From contig JAFDAJ010000012.1 of the NCBI GenBank assembly GCA_019313915.1, positions 1 through 37,194 of the forward strand: DNA of 37,194 nt. Reading direction: 5' to 3'. This DNA comes from Deltaproteobacteria bacterium. GTDB lineage: Bacteria > Myxococcota_A > Polyangia > Polyangiales > Houyiibacteriaceae. Position numbers and translations under genes: made by a program. Below the pieces are notes generated by a model. That model had not been told where the DNA came from. It worked only from the letters and a program-made list of their open reading frames with translations, and did not search any database. The first letter of the stretch is position 1, and every line of letters begins with the position of its first letter. Positions 25,025 through 35,117 of this stretch are shown here, piece by piece.

Positions 25025-25911
25025 TGCGGTTGACTCGGCAATATAGCAAGAACCCCAGGGAAGTGGACGGTCTCCGCGAACATCTGGACGCCCTGCTCGC
25101 CAGCTCCGACGCCAAGTCTACTCGAAGGCGAGACCCTGTCGATTTCGTCCACCGCTACGAGGAGCCTCGTGACCAGGAGATCGTGGGGCTGCTCGCCTCG
25201 AGCCTTGCCTTTGGTAACGTGGTCGCTGCCCGACGCAGCATCGATCGCGTGCTCACCGCGCTCGGCCCAGAGCCGGCAGTCACGGTTGAGGGTGCCAAGC
25301 CCGCGGAGCTTCGCCGCCGCCTCCGAGGGTTTGTCCACCGCATCTATCGGGACGAGCATCTTGCGTCGGTGCTCTGGCGGGCTGGGGGGCTGCTACGTGA
25401 GCACGAGACCCTCGGCAACGCCTTCACCCAGTTCCACGAGGCCAGCGGTGGCGACTTTCGGGAAGGGCTGGCCCGTTTCGCCGACGCGCTGCGCGGGGAT
25501 ACGACCAGTCGCAGCTTGCGTCACCTCGTCAGCGATCCTCGCGCCGGAAGCGCGTGTAAGCGCCTCGTCCTCTACGCGCGATGGATGGTTCGCCCTGCCG
25601 ATGGGGTCGACCTCGGCCTGTGGCCAATTGCGCCCTCCGAGCTCGTGATTCCTGTCGACACTCATATTCATCGCATCAGCCGCAACCTCGGACTGACGCA
25701 TCGCCGCACCGCAAGTTGGGCGACCGCCGAAGAGATCACCGCTGCGCTACGCCAATTCGATCCCGAAGATCCGGTCAAGTACGACTTTGCGCTTTGCCAC
25801 CTCGGCGTGTCGAGGGAGTGCCCAAGCCGCCCCGACCCGGCCAAGTGCGAACGCTGCGTTCTGCAAAGCGTATGCAGTGTCTGGAAGCCCGAGCGCCGCA
25901 ACGGGGCATGA
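25024..25911 (+). CDS. TIGR02757/DUF2400 family protein
   Basis: DPVDFVHRYEEPRDQEIVGLLASSLAFGNVVAARRSIDRVL; KRLVLYARWMVRPADGVDLGLW; C-terminal CPSRPDPAKCERCVLQSVC. Start uncertain (GTG at 25063 possible). Confidence 0.88.
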   Translation: MRLTRQYSKNPREVDGLREHLDALLASSDAKSTRRRDPVDFVHRYEEPRDQEIVGLLASSLAFGNVVAARRSIDRVLTALGPEPAVTVEGAKPAELRRRLRGFVHRIYRDEHLASVLWRAGGLLREHETLGNAFTQFHEASGGDFREGLARFADALRGDTTSRSLRHLVSDPRAGSACKRLVLYARWMVRPADGVDLGLWPIAPSELVIPVDTHIHRISRNLGLTHRRTASWATAEEITAALRQFDPEDPVKYDFALCHLGVSRECPSRPDPAKCERCVLQSVCSVWKPERRNGA

Positions 25912-25925
25912 CAACCCGTAAGGCG

Positions 25926-28511
25926 TCAGCGAAGGAACCCGGTGATCTTGGGCTCTAGCGCGTGCAGGTCGGCGACACTCTCGACGCCCTCGCCACGTTC
26001 GAGGATGTCTCCGTTCAGCTGGATGAGGCGGTAGTCTTGCAACGCCTTGAGGGCGGTCTCCAGCTTGAGCTTCGATAGCGACTCTCGACGCTCGATTTCG
26101 CCAGCGAGATACATCTGCTGTCCCAACGCGAGCGTACGCTTGTACCAATCCTTCTTCGGAATCGGGCCATCGAGGACGATTTCCGCGCCGCGCAGTGCGA
26201 GGAGGTAGCTCTCGAAAAAGGTCTGGAGCATCGCCGCGTATCGTTCTAGCCGGTGACGCATCGCGCCTTCGGTGGCTTGTGCGTACCCGTCGCGGACTTC
26301 GATCTCGCCGTCCTTGGCCATGTCACGGAGCGCGTCTTGGAAGATGTCGTCGAAGGTCGCGTCGGTTCGATACATGAACTCGTGCTTGAAGAGCTTCGAC
26401 AGCTGCTGGACCCGGTCGTTCAGGCGCGTGATGTCGACCCACTGCTCGGTGTCCACCAACAGCGCGGCCGAAATCAAACCGCGCGGCACGAAGAAGTGAA
26501 TGATCGTGTTTTGGTAGTACTCGAGCGCGATCCGCCGTTCGGAATCGATCGTGTAGATCGGCTCCGGACCCGTGTCGTGTGCGATGATGAGACGGGCGTC
26601 TAGGAACAGATGCAACGCCTCGTCGATCGTGTCCGCGCGAATGCGGCCGTCTCCGATGCGGAGCTGCTGTGCGATCCGAGCCTGCATGCCATCCAGCGTG
26701 GAGATCAGGTCCTCACATGCGCTCAGCAGAGAAGCCCTGGTCATGCCGCGTTTCTGGTGGCTCAACAACGCGGTGGCCACCAGCGCAGCCGGTGTCACCA
26801 CGGTGACCTCGTTGATCGAGTACATCACCTTGTGAGCCAGCGCGCGAACCGCGTTCTTCTTTTGCTCGGGTGTGAGGGCGTCCATGTCTTGGAGTTCGCC
26901 GCCAGCGCGCTCCATCGTCTCCTTTTGGAATTCGTCGAAGTCGATGATCTCGCCGAATTGCACGTACAGTCGACCCCACTTCGACCGGAGGATGCTCGAG
27001 CTCTTGATCAGGTCGCCCACGTTCTCCGACTGTTTGTCGCCGCCCGAGAGCTCGTGGACGAAAGAACGCTCCTCGATGATGCGCTCGTACCCGATCGAAA
27101 CCGGGACGAGCTTGACCTTGGTGCCGTGCAGCTTCGAGGCCGATTCGTAAAGCATCGACAGCAGGCCGTATTTCGGCGGCAGTGCCTTGCCGGTGCGGGA
27201 GCGGCCACCTTCTAAGAAGAACTCGATGGTGAAGCCTTCAACCAGCAGCTTACGAATATACGCCTCGACGAGTGCAGGGTACAGCGTGTCCCCGTGGAAG
27301 CTGCGGCGGATGAAGAAAGCGCCGCCCCGGCGTAGCCAAACTCCAATCGGCCAAAAGCTGAGATTGTCACCCGCCGCGATTATCGGCGCCATCATTGCGT
27401 GGCCGTAGAGCCTGTCGCTCAAGACCAAATAGTCGATGTGGCTTTTGTGACTGGGCAGCAGGACCAGCGAGGCGTCGCGGGCGGCCTCACGGACGCGCTC
27501 GAGGCCCTCCGTGTCGAAGTCGACGCCGTCATACATCTTGGACCAAACCCAGGAGAGGAACCGGTGCGAGACATCCACCACGAAGAGGCTCTGCTTGGCG
27601 CAAAGGCGCCGAAGCTGCTTGCGAGCCACTTTCTCCGCTTTGGCGTACGAAATGTTCTCTTCACCGGCGTAGCGCTCGATGTGCGCCCGGACTCTCGGGC
27701 TGCGCAGGAGCTCGTCTTGGAGACGCGCGCTGCTCTTCTTCATCGGGCCGATGATGATCGCCCGATCGCGCTCCATGCGTCGAAGCAGCGCGTACCGAGC
27801 TTTGTTGGCGGCCTGCGCATCGGTCAGGTCGGGATTGTTGGCGATGAGCTCCTGAAGATTGAAAGGCTCTCCAGAGCAGAGCTTTGCGTCCCGATAATTC
27901 AGCAAGAACTGGAAGAACACGCGCAACCGGCCTGGCCACTGCACCGGACCGAACAACAGGTCGAGCGGGCCCGGGCGCGCGGTCCCCGCTCGTTTGCTCC
28001 ATACGAACGTCTGTGGAACCAGCAGGATTGGTTGCGAGCACGTTCGCTGCTTTGCCACGAGTGTTTCGATCAGGTCGATGTCGAGCTCACGGCCACGGCG
28101 CGCCTGGCTTCCGAACTTCGGCGGGCGCCTGAGGAACAACAATGCGCTGTACCCATCGCCGACGGTTTGCTCCAAGGCTTCGGCTTCCGGGATCTGCCGC
28201 CGCAGGCTCAACCGGCGTTCACCCTTGCCGAAGGGCTCGAGAATCCACAGCCCGAGGTCATTGACGAACCGCACCAAGGGCAGGCCGAATTTTTTCAGCA
28301 AGAAGTCGAGACAGAGGAAGTCCAAGAACGAAAGCGATCGCATCACATAGACGACCACCCCCTTGCTGGCGGCCTCTCGCACGCCGCGGCTCCAGTTTTC
28401 GTCCACGCGGATGTGGGCGAAGAATCGCCGGTAGAGCCATCGCAAAATCGCGTTGGGCGCGTAGGGCGACGGCGTGGGTGAGCGCCGCGCAAGCTCCGGC
28501 ATGTTCGTCAT
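25926..28511 (-). CDS. plsB: glycerol-3-phosphate 1-O-acyltransferase
   Basis: LLPSHKSHIDYLVLSDRLYGHAMMAPIIAAGDNL, GAFFIRRSFHGDTLY, FTIEFFLEGGRSRTGKALPPKYGLLSML. Confidence 0.96.
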   Translation of the reverse strand: MTNMPELARRSPTPSPYAPNAILRWLYRRFFAHIRVDENWSRGVREAASKGVVVYVMRSLSFLDFLCLDFLLKKFGLPLVRFVNDLGLWILEPFGKGERRLSLRRQIPEAEALEQTVGDGYSALLFLRRPPKFGSQARRGRELDIDLIETLVAKQRTCSQPILLVPQTFVWSKRAGTARPGPLDLLFGPVQWPGRLRVFFQFLLNYRDAKLCSGEPFNLQELIANNPDLTDAQAANKARYALLRRMERDRAIIIGPMKKSSARLQDELLRSPRVRAHIERYAGEENISYAKAEKVARKQLRRLCAKQSLFVVDVSHRFLSWVWSKMYDGVDFDTEGLERVREAARDASLVLLPSHKSHIDYLVLSDRLYGHAMMAPIIAAGDNLSFWPIGVWLRRGGAFFIRRSFHGDTLYPALVEAYIRKLLVEGFTIEFFLEGGRSRTGKALPPKYGLLSMLYESASKLHGTKVKLVPVSIGYERIIEERSFVHELSGGDKQSENVGDLIKSSSILRSKWGRLYVQFGEIIDFDEFQKETMERAGGELQDMDALTPEQKKNAVRALAHKVMYSINEVTVVTPAALVATALLSHQKRGMTRASLLSACEDLISTLDGMQARIAQQLRIGDGRIRADTIDEALHLFLDARLIIAHDTGPEPIYTIDSERRIALEYYQNTIIHFFVPRGLISAALLVDTEQWVDITRLNDRVQQLSKLFKHEFMYRTDATFDDIFQDALRDMAKDGEIEVRDGYAQATEGAMRHRLERYAAMLQTFFESYLLALRGAEIVLDGPIPKKDWYKRTLALGQQMYLAGEIERRESLSKLKLETALKALQDYRLIQLNGDILERGEGVESVADLHALEPKITGFLR

Positions 28512-28596
28512 CGCTCGGTCAGAGCCTAGCAGCGTGCCAGATCGGGTCGAGTTTACGCAGTTCCGCTTCTATTCCGCGATCTTACTCAAATGGTCG

Positions 28597-29169
28597 TCAA
28601 AACTGCGCGCGTACTAAGCGGCGCTGTCCGGGGCGCAGATCAACGCTGTAGCGGCGCTCCTGGCCCGCGAGGCGGACGACGACCTCATAGCTGCCCGCGC
28701 TGAGGCGCGCGGCGACGCCACTTCCCAGTGTGCCGATGCGGGTGGAGCCGCGGTTTACCGTGACGATGCCGGTGCCGCGTTGCCCTTTCGTTTCAATCCG
28801 AACCTCGAGCACGCCAGTTTGGAAGTCGACGGAAACTGGCGTGACCTTTTCGGCGGTGACCTCGACGCGGACGCTCTTCGCTGGGTTGTCGAGCGTGCCG
28901 TCCAATCTCACGGTGACCTTGCACTTGCCGACCGGGACCGAGAGGGCTGCTCCGCACGATCCACCCCCTACTTCTCGCCCATTGCGTTCGACGACAATCG
29001 TGCCGCGAGCCGGGCCGCCGTTCTCGGTGATCGAGCAGCGGATCTGCCCGGTTTGCGCCTGGACCGTTCCCGCAGCGCAGAACGACACCATGGCCACCAT
29101 CAGGGATGGAACCCAAACCCCCAGGAACCCTCGTCTAGGCGCGGCGCCCGTTTGAATAAGAATTCTCAC
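28597..29169 (-). CDS. secreted beta-rich (PEGA-like) hypothetical protein
   Basis: N-terminal signal peptide ...SLMVAMVSFCAAGTVQAQ; repeated short beta motifs (GTIVVERNGREVGGG, GIVTVNRGSTRIGTLGSGVAARLSAGSYEVVVRLAG). Confidence 0.6.
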   Translation of the reverse strand: MRILIQTGAAPRRGFLGVWVPSLMVAMVSFCAAGTVQAQTGQIRCSITENGGPARGTIVVERNGREVGGGSCGAALSVPVGKCKVTVRLDGTLDNPAKSVRVEVTAEKVTPVSVDFQTGVLEVRIETKGQRGTGIVTVNRGSTRIGTLGSGVAARLSAGSYEVVVRLAGQERRYSVDLRPGQRRLVRAQF

Positions 29170-29268
29170 CGCTTACCTTTCTAACCCAATTCGGCGTGTA
29201 GGTGTGCAGGCGATTGGAACCGGGCCGAAACTAAGGGTTTGCGGTCACAACTATCGCGCCGTGCCTGC

Positions 29269-29297
29269 TTGACACCACTAGGGCCGGCGGCTACGAA
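29269..29297 (+). promoter_or_regulatory. sigma-70-type promoter for rplM-rpsI
   Basis: TTGACA (29269-29274) - 17 nt - TACGAA (29292-29297), upstream of rplM start 29331. Confidence 0.6.
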
Positions 29298-29330
29298 ACG
29301 CGCCCTGAAACGGGGTCTTAGGAGCGAATC

Positions 29331-29759
29331 ATGGCTACCCAGAGTGCCAAGGCGTCTGAAATCGAACGCAAGTGGTATGTTGTCGATGCTGCGGGCCAAC
29401 CGCTTGGCCGTCTTGCGTCCAAGGTGGCCCACGTCCTTCGTGGCAAGCATCGGCCCGAGTTCACGCCGCATGTCGACACGGGCGATTTTGTCATCATCAC
29501 GAACGCCGCCCAGGTGAGCCTTTCGGGCAACAAGCTCGAGGACAAATACTACCATCGGCACTCCGGTTACCCAGGCGGTCTCACCTCGGAGAGCTACGGT
29601 CATCTGCTCGAGCGGAAGCCGACGTTCGTCGTCGAGCGCGCCGTCAAGGGAATGCTCCCGAAGAACAGCCTCGGCCGGCAGATGTTTCGCAAGCTAAAAG
29701 TCTACCCGGAAGGGACTCATCCACACGTGGCGCAGAAGCCTGAGGCCTTTCCTTTTTGA
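29331..29759 (+). CDS. rplM: 50S ribosomal protein L13
   Basis: [59 protein letters not shown]. Confidence 0.98.
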   Translation: MATQSAKASEIERKWYVVDAAGQPLGRLASKVAHVLRGKHRPEFTPHVDTGDFVIITNAAQVSLSGNKLEDKYYHRHSGYPGGLTSESYGHLLERKPTFVVERAVKGMLPKNSLGRQMFRKLKVYPEGTHPHVAQKPEAFPF

Positions 29760-29778
29760 TCTCGAGAGATTTGGTTAA

Positions 29779-30186
29779 ATGACACACTCTAAAGTCATAG
29801 ACGGACGCAACTACGGCACAGGCAAGCGAAAGAACGCGATCGCGCGCGTTTTTCTGAGCGCCGGCACAGGGAACGTGACCATCAACGGTCGCACCTTTGA
29901 AGACTACTTCCCCCGCGAGATCCTCCGGATCATCGCGATGCAACCCTTCGTCGCGCTCTCGAAGCAGGGCCAGTTCGACGTGGAGGTCAACGTGGCCGGT
30001 GGCGGTGTCTCGGCACAGGCTACGGCCGTTCGGCACGGCATCGCGCGGGCGCTCGTCGGGATAGACGAGGACAACAAGCCGGTCCTCAAGAAGGCTGGCT
30101 ACATCACCCGCGACGCTCGTCAGAAGGAGCGTAAGAAGCCAGGTCAGCCCGGCGCCCGCAAGAAGTTCCAGTACTCCAAGCGCTGA
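29779..30186 (+). CDS. rpsI: 30S ribosomal protein S9
   Basis: YGTGKRKNAIARVFLSAGTGNVTINGRTFEDYF ... ARKKFQYSKR C-terminus. Confidence 0.98.
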   Translation: MTHSKVIDGRNYGTGKRKNAIARVFLSAGTGNVTINGRTFEDYFPREILRIIAMQPFVALSKQGQFDVEVNVAGGGVSAQATAVRHGIARALVGIDEDNKPVLKKAGYITRDARQKERKKPGQPGARKKFQYSKR

Positions 30187-30207
30187 GAATTTCTTCTGCG
30201 AATCTCG

Positions 30208-30239
30208 AGCCGCGGCGCCTCTAGTGCCGCGGCTTTTTT
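30208..30239 (+). terminator. intrinsic terminator after rpsI
   Basis: AGCCGCGGC-gcctctagt-GCCGCGGCT followed by TTTTT: 9-bp perfect stem plus T tract. Confidence 0.92.
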
Positions 30240-30290
30240 GCTTAATGCCGTGGACAACGCACATGTCAGTATCAGGATGGAGTTGAGCAC

Positions 30291-31343
30291 ATGACCTCGA
30301 AGCCCATACGAGCGATCGTCGTCGGAGGGACCGGCTACACGGGAGCGGAGCTCGTGCGTCTGGTGTTGGGTCATCCTTCCACGGAGCTCGTCTCGATCGT
30401 CGGGAACACGACGGCGGGCCAAGCAGTTGCCGATGTGTTGCCCAGCCTGCGCGGAATCGTCGACGCCGTGGTGCAGCCGTTCGATCCTGACGCCGTCGCC
30501 GCGCAGGCGGACGTGGCGTTCTGTGCCTTGCCCCATGCGGCGAGCGCCGAAGCGGTGAGCGCGCTGCGGCAACGTGGGCAGAAGGTGTTCGACCTCTCCG
30601 CGGACTTTCGCTTCGAAGACCTAGCGGTGTATGAAGCTTGGTACGGCAAGCATCCGGTTCCCGAACGGTTGTCCGAGGCGGTGTACGGCTTGGTCGAGCT
30701 TCATCGCGAGGAGCTGCGCACGGCCGATCTGATCGCCGTGCCGGGTTGTTACCCGACGGCTTCGACCTTGGCGCTTGCCCCTCTAGTGAAGAACGGTCTG
30801 ATTCGGCTGGACGGCATCGTCGTGGACGCGAAGAGCGGGGTGTCGGGCGCCGGGCGGGGCGTCTCGAGCGCAACCCATTTCGCCGAAACGGCAGAGGGCG
30901 TCCGGGCCTACAAGGCTGGCGCCCACCGGCACGGCCCCGAAATCGAGCAGGAGCTCAGCCGGCTTGCCGGCGAGCCTCTCAAAATAGCCTTCGTGCCGCA
31001 TTTGATTCCGATGACTCGAGGCATTCTCGCGACGTGTTACGCGCAGCCCGCAGACTCGAGCCTGACTGCAGCGGCGTGCGTCGAGGCCGCCCGGACTCTG
31101 TACGCGGGGTCTCCTTCGGTACACGTGCTCGACGAGGGCGAACATCCCGACACCCTCTGGGTGCGCGGTTCCAATCGGGTCCATTTGGGCTATGCGCAAG
31201 ATCGAAACGGCCAGACGATCATCGCGATGAGCGCGATCGACAATTTGGTCAAAGGCGCATCCGGCCAGGCGATTCAATGTCTGAATGTTCGCTTTGGCCT
31301 CGATGAGGGGGCGGGGCTACAGGCGCCGGCACAATGGCCGTAG
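30291..31343 (+). CDS. argC: N-acetyl-gamma-glutamyl-phosphate reductase
   Basis: AIVVGGTGYTGAELVRLVLGHPSTEL; VPGCYPTASTLAL (active Cys); HRHGPEIEQEL; VPHLIPMTRGILAT. Confidence 0.97.
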   Translation: MTSKPIRAIVVGGTGYTGAELVRLVLGHPSTELVSIVGNTTAGQAVADVLPSLRGIVDAVVQPFDPDAVAAQADVAFCALPHAASAEAVSALRQRGQKVFDLSADFRFEDLAVYEAWYGKHPVPERLSEAVYGLVELHREELRTADLIAVPGCYPTASTLALAPLVKNGLIRLDGIVVDAKSGVSGAGRGVSSATHFAETAEGVRAYKAGAHRHGPEIEQELSRLAGEPLKIAFVPHLIPMTRGILATCYAQPADSSLTAAACVEAARTLYAGSPSVHVLDEGEHPDTLWVRGSNRVHLGYAQDRNGQTIIAMSAIDNLVKGASGQAIQCLNVRFGLDEGAGLQAPAQWP

Positions 31344-32239
31344 TCAAAGTTCTGCACGTCAGTGATGTGCACCTCGAGGATGGCTTCCCGGGCGTCCCCC
31401 TCAAGAGCTTCATGAACAAGCGCATCGTGGGCCTCGCGAATCTTCGCTTTCGGCGCCGCAGGGTGTTTGCCGAAGCAGTTCAAAAGGTCGAGGCGCTTGC
31501 GGCCTTCTCCAAAGAACAGGGAGCCGACTTGGTGATCTGCACCGGCGACTACACCGCGCTCGGCACGGAGCCCGAGATCGCCTACGCGCGCAAGATCATC
31601 GAGCCGCTCACCCACGCTCCGCTCGGCTTCTTCACGGTGCCCGGCAATCATGACCTCTACCTGCGGGATACGGTCGAGGCAGGGTGGTTCGACCAGCACT
31701 TCGGAGCGCTCATGAAGACCGAGCTTCCCGAGTACGCGGTGGACGGTGTCTGGCCGCAGGTTTGGTTTCCCGTTGACGGCTTGGCTGTCGTCGGGGTCAA
31801 CAGCGCACGGGCAAACCCAAAGCCGACCTACTCGAGCGGGCGCATCCCCGACGAACAGCTCGACGCGCTGGCCCGAATTCTGGACGACGCCCGCGTCCGT
31901 GATCGATTCGTGATGATCGCGACGCACTACGCGCCGCGCCTCGCCAACGGCAGGCCAGACCGCCCGGCGCACGGGCTCGAGAATGCGGACGACTTGTTGG
32001 CGATTAGCGCCGCCGCACGACGCGGCGTGATCATCCACGGTCACATCCATTGGCGCTACCACGTCCGCGTGCCGGAGACTCCGCTGACGTTGTGCTGCGC
32101 GGGCAGCACCACCCACGCTGGCCGGGAAGGGCTATGGATGTACGAGGTCGGTGATGACCGCGTGACGGCCACGCCTGGGACATGGGATCAAACGCGCTAC
32201 GTCCTCGAAGCCGACCAGGCCATCCGCATCGACCCGTAA
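31334..32239 (+). CDS. metallophosphoesterase
   Basis: HVSDVHLED, VICTGDYT, VPGNHDLY, ATHYAP, IHGHIHWRYH motifs. Confidence 0.92.
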   Translation: MAVVKVLHVSDVHLEDGFPGVPLKSFMNKRIVGLANLRFRRRRVFAEAVQKVEALAAFSKEQGADLVICTGDYTALGTEPEIAYARKIIEPLTHAPLGFFTVPGNHDLYLRDTVEAGWFDQHFGALMKTELPEYAVDGVWPQVWFPVDGLAVVGVNSARANPKPTYSSGRIPDEQLDALARILDDARVRDRFVMIATHYAPRLANGRPDRPAHGLENADDLLAISAAARRGVIIHGHIHWRYHVRVPETPLTLCCAGSTTHAGREGLWMYEVGDDRVTATPGTWDQTRYVLEADQAIRIDP

Positions 32240-32277
32240 CTTGCCGCCCGAGGGCCAGCTCGAATACAAGCACGGGT

Positions 32278-32901
32278 ATGGCAGCTCGCCAGTTCGGGGC
32301 CAAACGCGAGGCGCGGAGGGCCGTTCGACGGCTCGTCGATCTCGAGTGCGCGGTTTACTCCGAGCTCTGGGGCGAGGCGATCGCACACCAAGCGACCGAC
32401 GTGAGCGAGGACGGGCTCTGGATCCAGACCGACCTGCTCCTCGAGATCGGCACCGAGGTTACGCTCACCTTCTATCCGCCCGACTGGGAAGAGCCGCTCT
32501 ACGTGGCCGGCCGAGTTCAGCGTGTGGAGCTTCAACCAAGGCAGGGGGACGCGAGTGCGGTCGGCATGGGCATCGAGTTCGAGGCCTTGCGGACCGATGA
32601 GCGCCGACGCCTGACGCGCAGTATGCGGTGCCTGCGAGCGCATGAGGCTTTCATCTTGGATCAGCGTACGCTCACCGGCGTCCCGGTCGGCGTGGGCGAA
32701 GCGTACGAACCTGCGCCAACGCCTGGGGGCACCGTTGCCGGGTGGGCCGCCCCGACGCTATCCGTGGAGTACTCCGGCCGTCCGTCGCGCGTTACAGCAA
32801 CGCCGGCGCAACGCGAGGTAGACGCCGAGCAATCGCAGGGCGCGTTTGCGGGCGGGCTCGATTTGGCCACCTCCGTGTTCACAGATTGTGGCTCGGACTA
32901 G
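32278..32901 (+). CDS. PilZ-domain protein
   Basis: RRAVRRLVDLECAVYSELWGEAIAHQATDVSEDGLWIQTDLLLEIGTEVTLTFYPP: RxxxR...DxSxxG PilZ motif. ATG at 32278. Confidence 0.82.
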   Translation: MAARQFGAKREARRAVRRLVDLECAVYSELWGEAIAHQATDVSEDGLWIQTDLLLEIGTEVTLTFYPPDWEEPLYVAGRVQRVELQPRQGDASAVGMGIEFEALRTDERRRLTRSMRCLRAHEAFILDQRTLTGVPVGVGEAYEPAPTPGGTVAGWAAPTLSVEYSGRPSRVTATPAQREVDAEQSQGAFAGGLDLATSVFTDCGSD

Positions 32902-35114
32902 CGAACGGACAGGGTGCCAGCGTTGACCCGATTCTCCTCATCGCCGGGCCCTGACTTCACTTCGAGCCGCTTGCCTCCGCTGAACAGGCCGATGTAGATG
33001 ACGTACTCGCCGACCTGGTAATTCGCGGGAACCGTGAGCTCTTGTGTGTCGACGATCACGTCTCCCTTCTCCCAGAGCTTGGTCGGGTATCGCCCGCCAA
33101 CGGCCACGTGGTCACCGTTGAGCCTCATTCCATGGCCATCGATGTGTACGAAGACCTTGTACCCGCTTGGGACTTTCCCTAGGACTCGCCAGTACCAGGT
33201 CACCTGAAAGCTCTGGCCTGCGCCGACCGAGTCTCCTTCGGGAAGGTCGAGGTCGTAGCCCACGAGCTCGACGCGGTCTTCGAAGTTGGCGCCTACCGAG
33301 TGCTGTGCTTCGGGAACGTCCCTCAAAACCGCGTTTGCGATGAAGCTCTCGTTGGGCCGCCCGTCGATCGGCTTGGCCGCGAGCAAGAGCAATCGCGCAC
33401 TGCGGGCATCGGCCACGTACAAGTGCTCGCCCGTCTCACGGCGATAGGCACGGTTGAGCCCCGGCAGGTCGTCGGCTCGGATTACCGCCCAACGTTGCCC
33501 CCTCTCCTGCAAGAAGCTCACGAGGTCGGCCTGCGCGGTGATCTCCTCGATCGGCGCGTTGGTGTAGTAGTGCGCGGCGGTCGACGGCAACTTGTACGAG
33601 GCCAGAGGGGAGGGTGTTCCGCCTGCCAGCTCTTCGTACGCGTCGTACACCGGCTTGGGGGAGAAGTGCTGGCTCAGCGCGGGCTGGAACGAAAGGGACA
33701 CGAAGGCCCCAACCGCCAATCCTCCCCCGAGCGCGGGGAAGATGCGTCGATCTCCAAGCCGCCCATACGCGTACCGTAGCCATGGGAGCCCGAAGACCAA
33801 GGCCACGAGCACGACGGGAACGAGCAGTGCCACGCGACCCACGCGGACCACGATCGACGCGACACCAAGGTCGAGCACGAAGCACATCAGTCCGAAGGAG
33901 AAACAGGCGGCGAGGAGGAGCGCACCGAGGAGGAGCCACCCACGTTGCGCCCCGCCGACATCCCACTGGGCGCGGAACCATTGGACGTTGGCGCGCGGCT
34001 CGGGTCGTGCAATCCCCTCGTGGCTCACTAGCGTGAGGCAAAGCAGGGCGCCCGCGATTGAAAACAGGAGGGCCCACGCACCTCTTGGATTGTACACCTC
34101 TGGGACATTCAATCCCTCCACCGCCAAGGACCGAAGCGGGCTGTCGGGGTACAACGCGTAGTCGCGGATTAGCAGGCCGACCAGCAGAGCGACCACCACC
34201 GCTGCTGGCCACCGGACGACGCGCTCACGGCTTACCTCGGCCAGCCAAATCGAGACCAGCCCGGCGAGTGGAACGAGCGCTAGATACGGCGGCGTGCCGT
34301 AACGCGAGGCGAAGACCGTCCACGAAACGAATGCAAAGGCCGCCCAGAGCACGAGAACCCACGCGACGCTCTGTGCGTCTGCGCTTCGCGTCGGCCGTGG
34401 GATCAGTGCCCAAATTGCAGCTACCGGGAGGGCGGCGCTCCATGGCGCGAACCCGTGGAAGACGAGCTCCGCGGCCTTGTCGAAAGTTGGCGGGTCGCCT
34501 CCAATCGCGCCTCCTCCGAGCCAGAGACTGAAGCCGGGATCATCCATGGAGGCCGCTCGGAGCACGCCCAACACGAGGACGGTGGCGGCGACCGGGAATA
34601 GCCAGCGACCCACTCGGTTGCCGCGCCCGGTGTCGTCTGAGAGCAAGCTCCAGGCTGCGACCGCAAGAATCGGGGGCAGGGGACCGAGCAGCACTCCGCT
34701 AGTGTGCGTGCTGACCGCCAAGCCGATCCCGAGAAGGACGTAGCGCGAAAGTGTTCGCGGAGTGCTGTCCGAGCCCCCGCAAGCGGCAATGGCAGCCAGA
34801 CCGACCCAGGTCTGCGCGAAGACTGCGACCGAATCCCCCATGAGCAGTCGGGCATTGAGCAAGAACAGCGGGGTGGATGCGATCACGGCGATTGCGATGA
34901 CGCCGGCCCGCTGGCTGAAGTGCCTGCGCAGCAATAGAAACGCCAACAAACACGTTAGCCACCCGGCGACCACGCCAGGGAGCCGGCCAACGCGCCCACC
35001 GTCGGCAGCGTCGAGCTCCCACGGGTCCCAGAATCCGTGCGACCAGATCCCCCAAACGGTCAGCAACAGGGCGACGGTGACCACCAACCGTTCGAGTACG
35101 ACGGACCGGTTCAT
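32898..35114 (-). CDS. GT39/ArnT-like membrane glycosyltransferase with shortened first periplasmic loop
   Basis: WSHGFWDPWELDAADGGRVGRLPGVVAGWLTCLLAFLLLRRHFSQRAGVIAIAVIASTPLFLLNARLLMGDSVAVF; multiple TM helices; C-terminal soluble domain. Confidence 0.78.
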   Translation of the reverse strand: MNRSVVLERLVVTVALLLTVWGIWSHGFWDPWELDAADGGRVGRLPGVVAGWLTCLLAFLLLRRHFSQRAGVIAIAVIASTPLFLLNARLLMGDSVAVFAQTWVGLAAIAACGGSDSTPRTLSRYVLLGIGLAVSTHTSGVLLGPLPPILAVAAWSLLSDDTGRGNRVGRWLFPVAATVLVLGVLRAASMDDPGFSLWLGGGAIGGDPPTFDKAAELVFHGFAPWSAALPVAAIWALIPRPTRSADAQSVAWVLVLWAAFAFVSWTVFASRYGTPPYLALVPLAGLVSIWLAEVSRERVVRWPAAVVVALLVGLLIRDYALYPDSPLRSLAVEGLNVPEVYNPRGAWALLFSIAGALLCLTLVSHEGIARPEPRANVQWFRAQWDVGGAQRGWLLLGALLLAACFSFGLMCFVLDLGVASIVVRVGRVALLVPVVLVALVFGLPWLRYAYGRLGDRRIFPALGGGLAVGAFVSLSFQPALSQHFSPKPVYDAYEELAGGTPSPLASYKLPSTAAHYYTNAPIEEITAQADLVSFLQERGQRWAVIRADDLPGLNRAYRRETGEHLYVADARSARLLLLAAKPIDGRPNESFIANAVLRDVPEAQHSVGANFEDRVELVGYDLDLPEGDSVGAGQSFQVTWYWRVLGKVPSGYKVFVHIDGHGMRLNGDHVAVGGRYPTKLWEKGDVIVDTQELTVPANYQVGEYVIYIGLFSGGKRLEVKSGPGDEENRVNAGTLSVR

Positions 35115-35117
35115 GCT

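Noticed and set aside
27399-28481. 360-aa plus-strand ORF
   Set aside because: Antisense to plsB, no domain; GC-driven spurious ORF.
29644-30873. 409-aa minus-strand ORF
   Set aside because: Antisense across rpsI, its terminator and argC; not credible as a gene.
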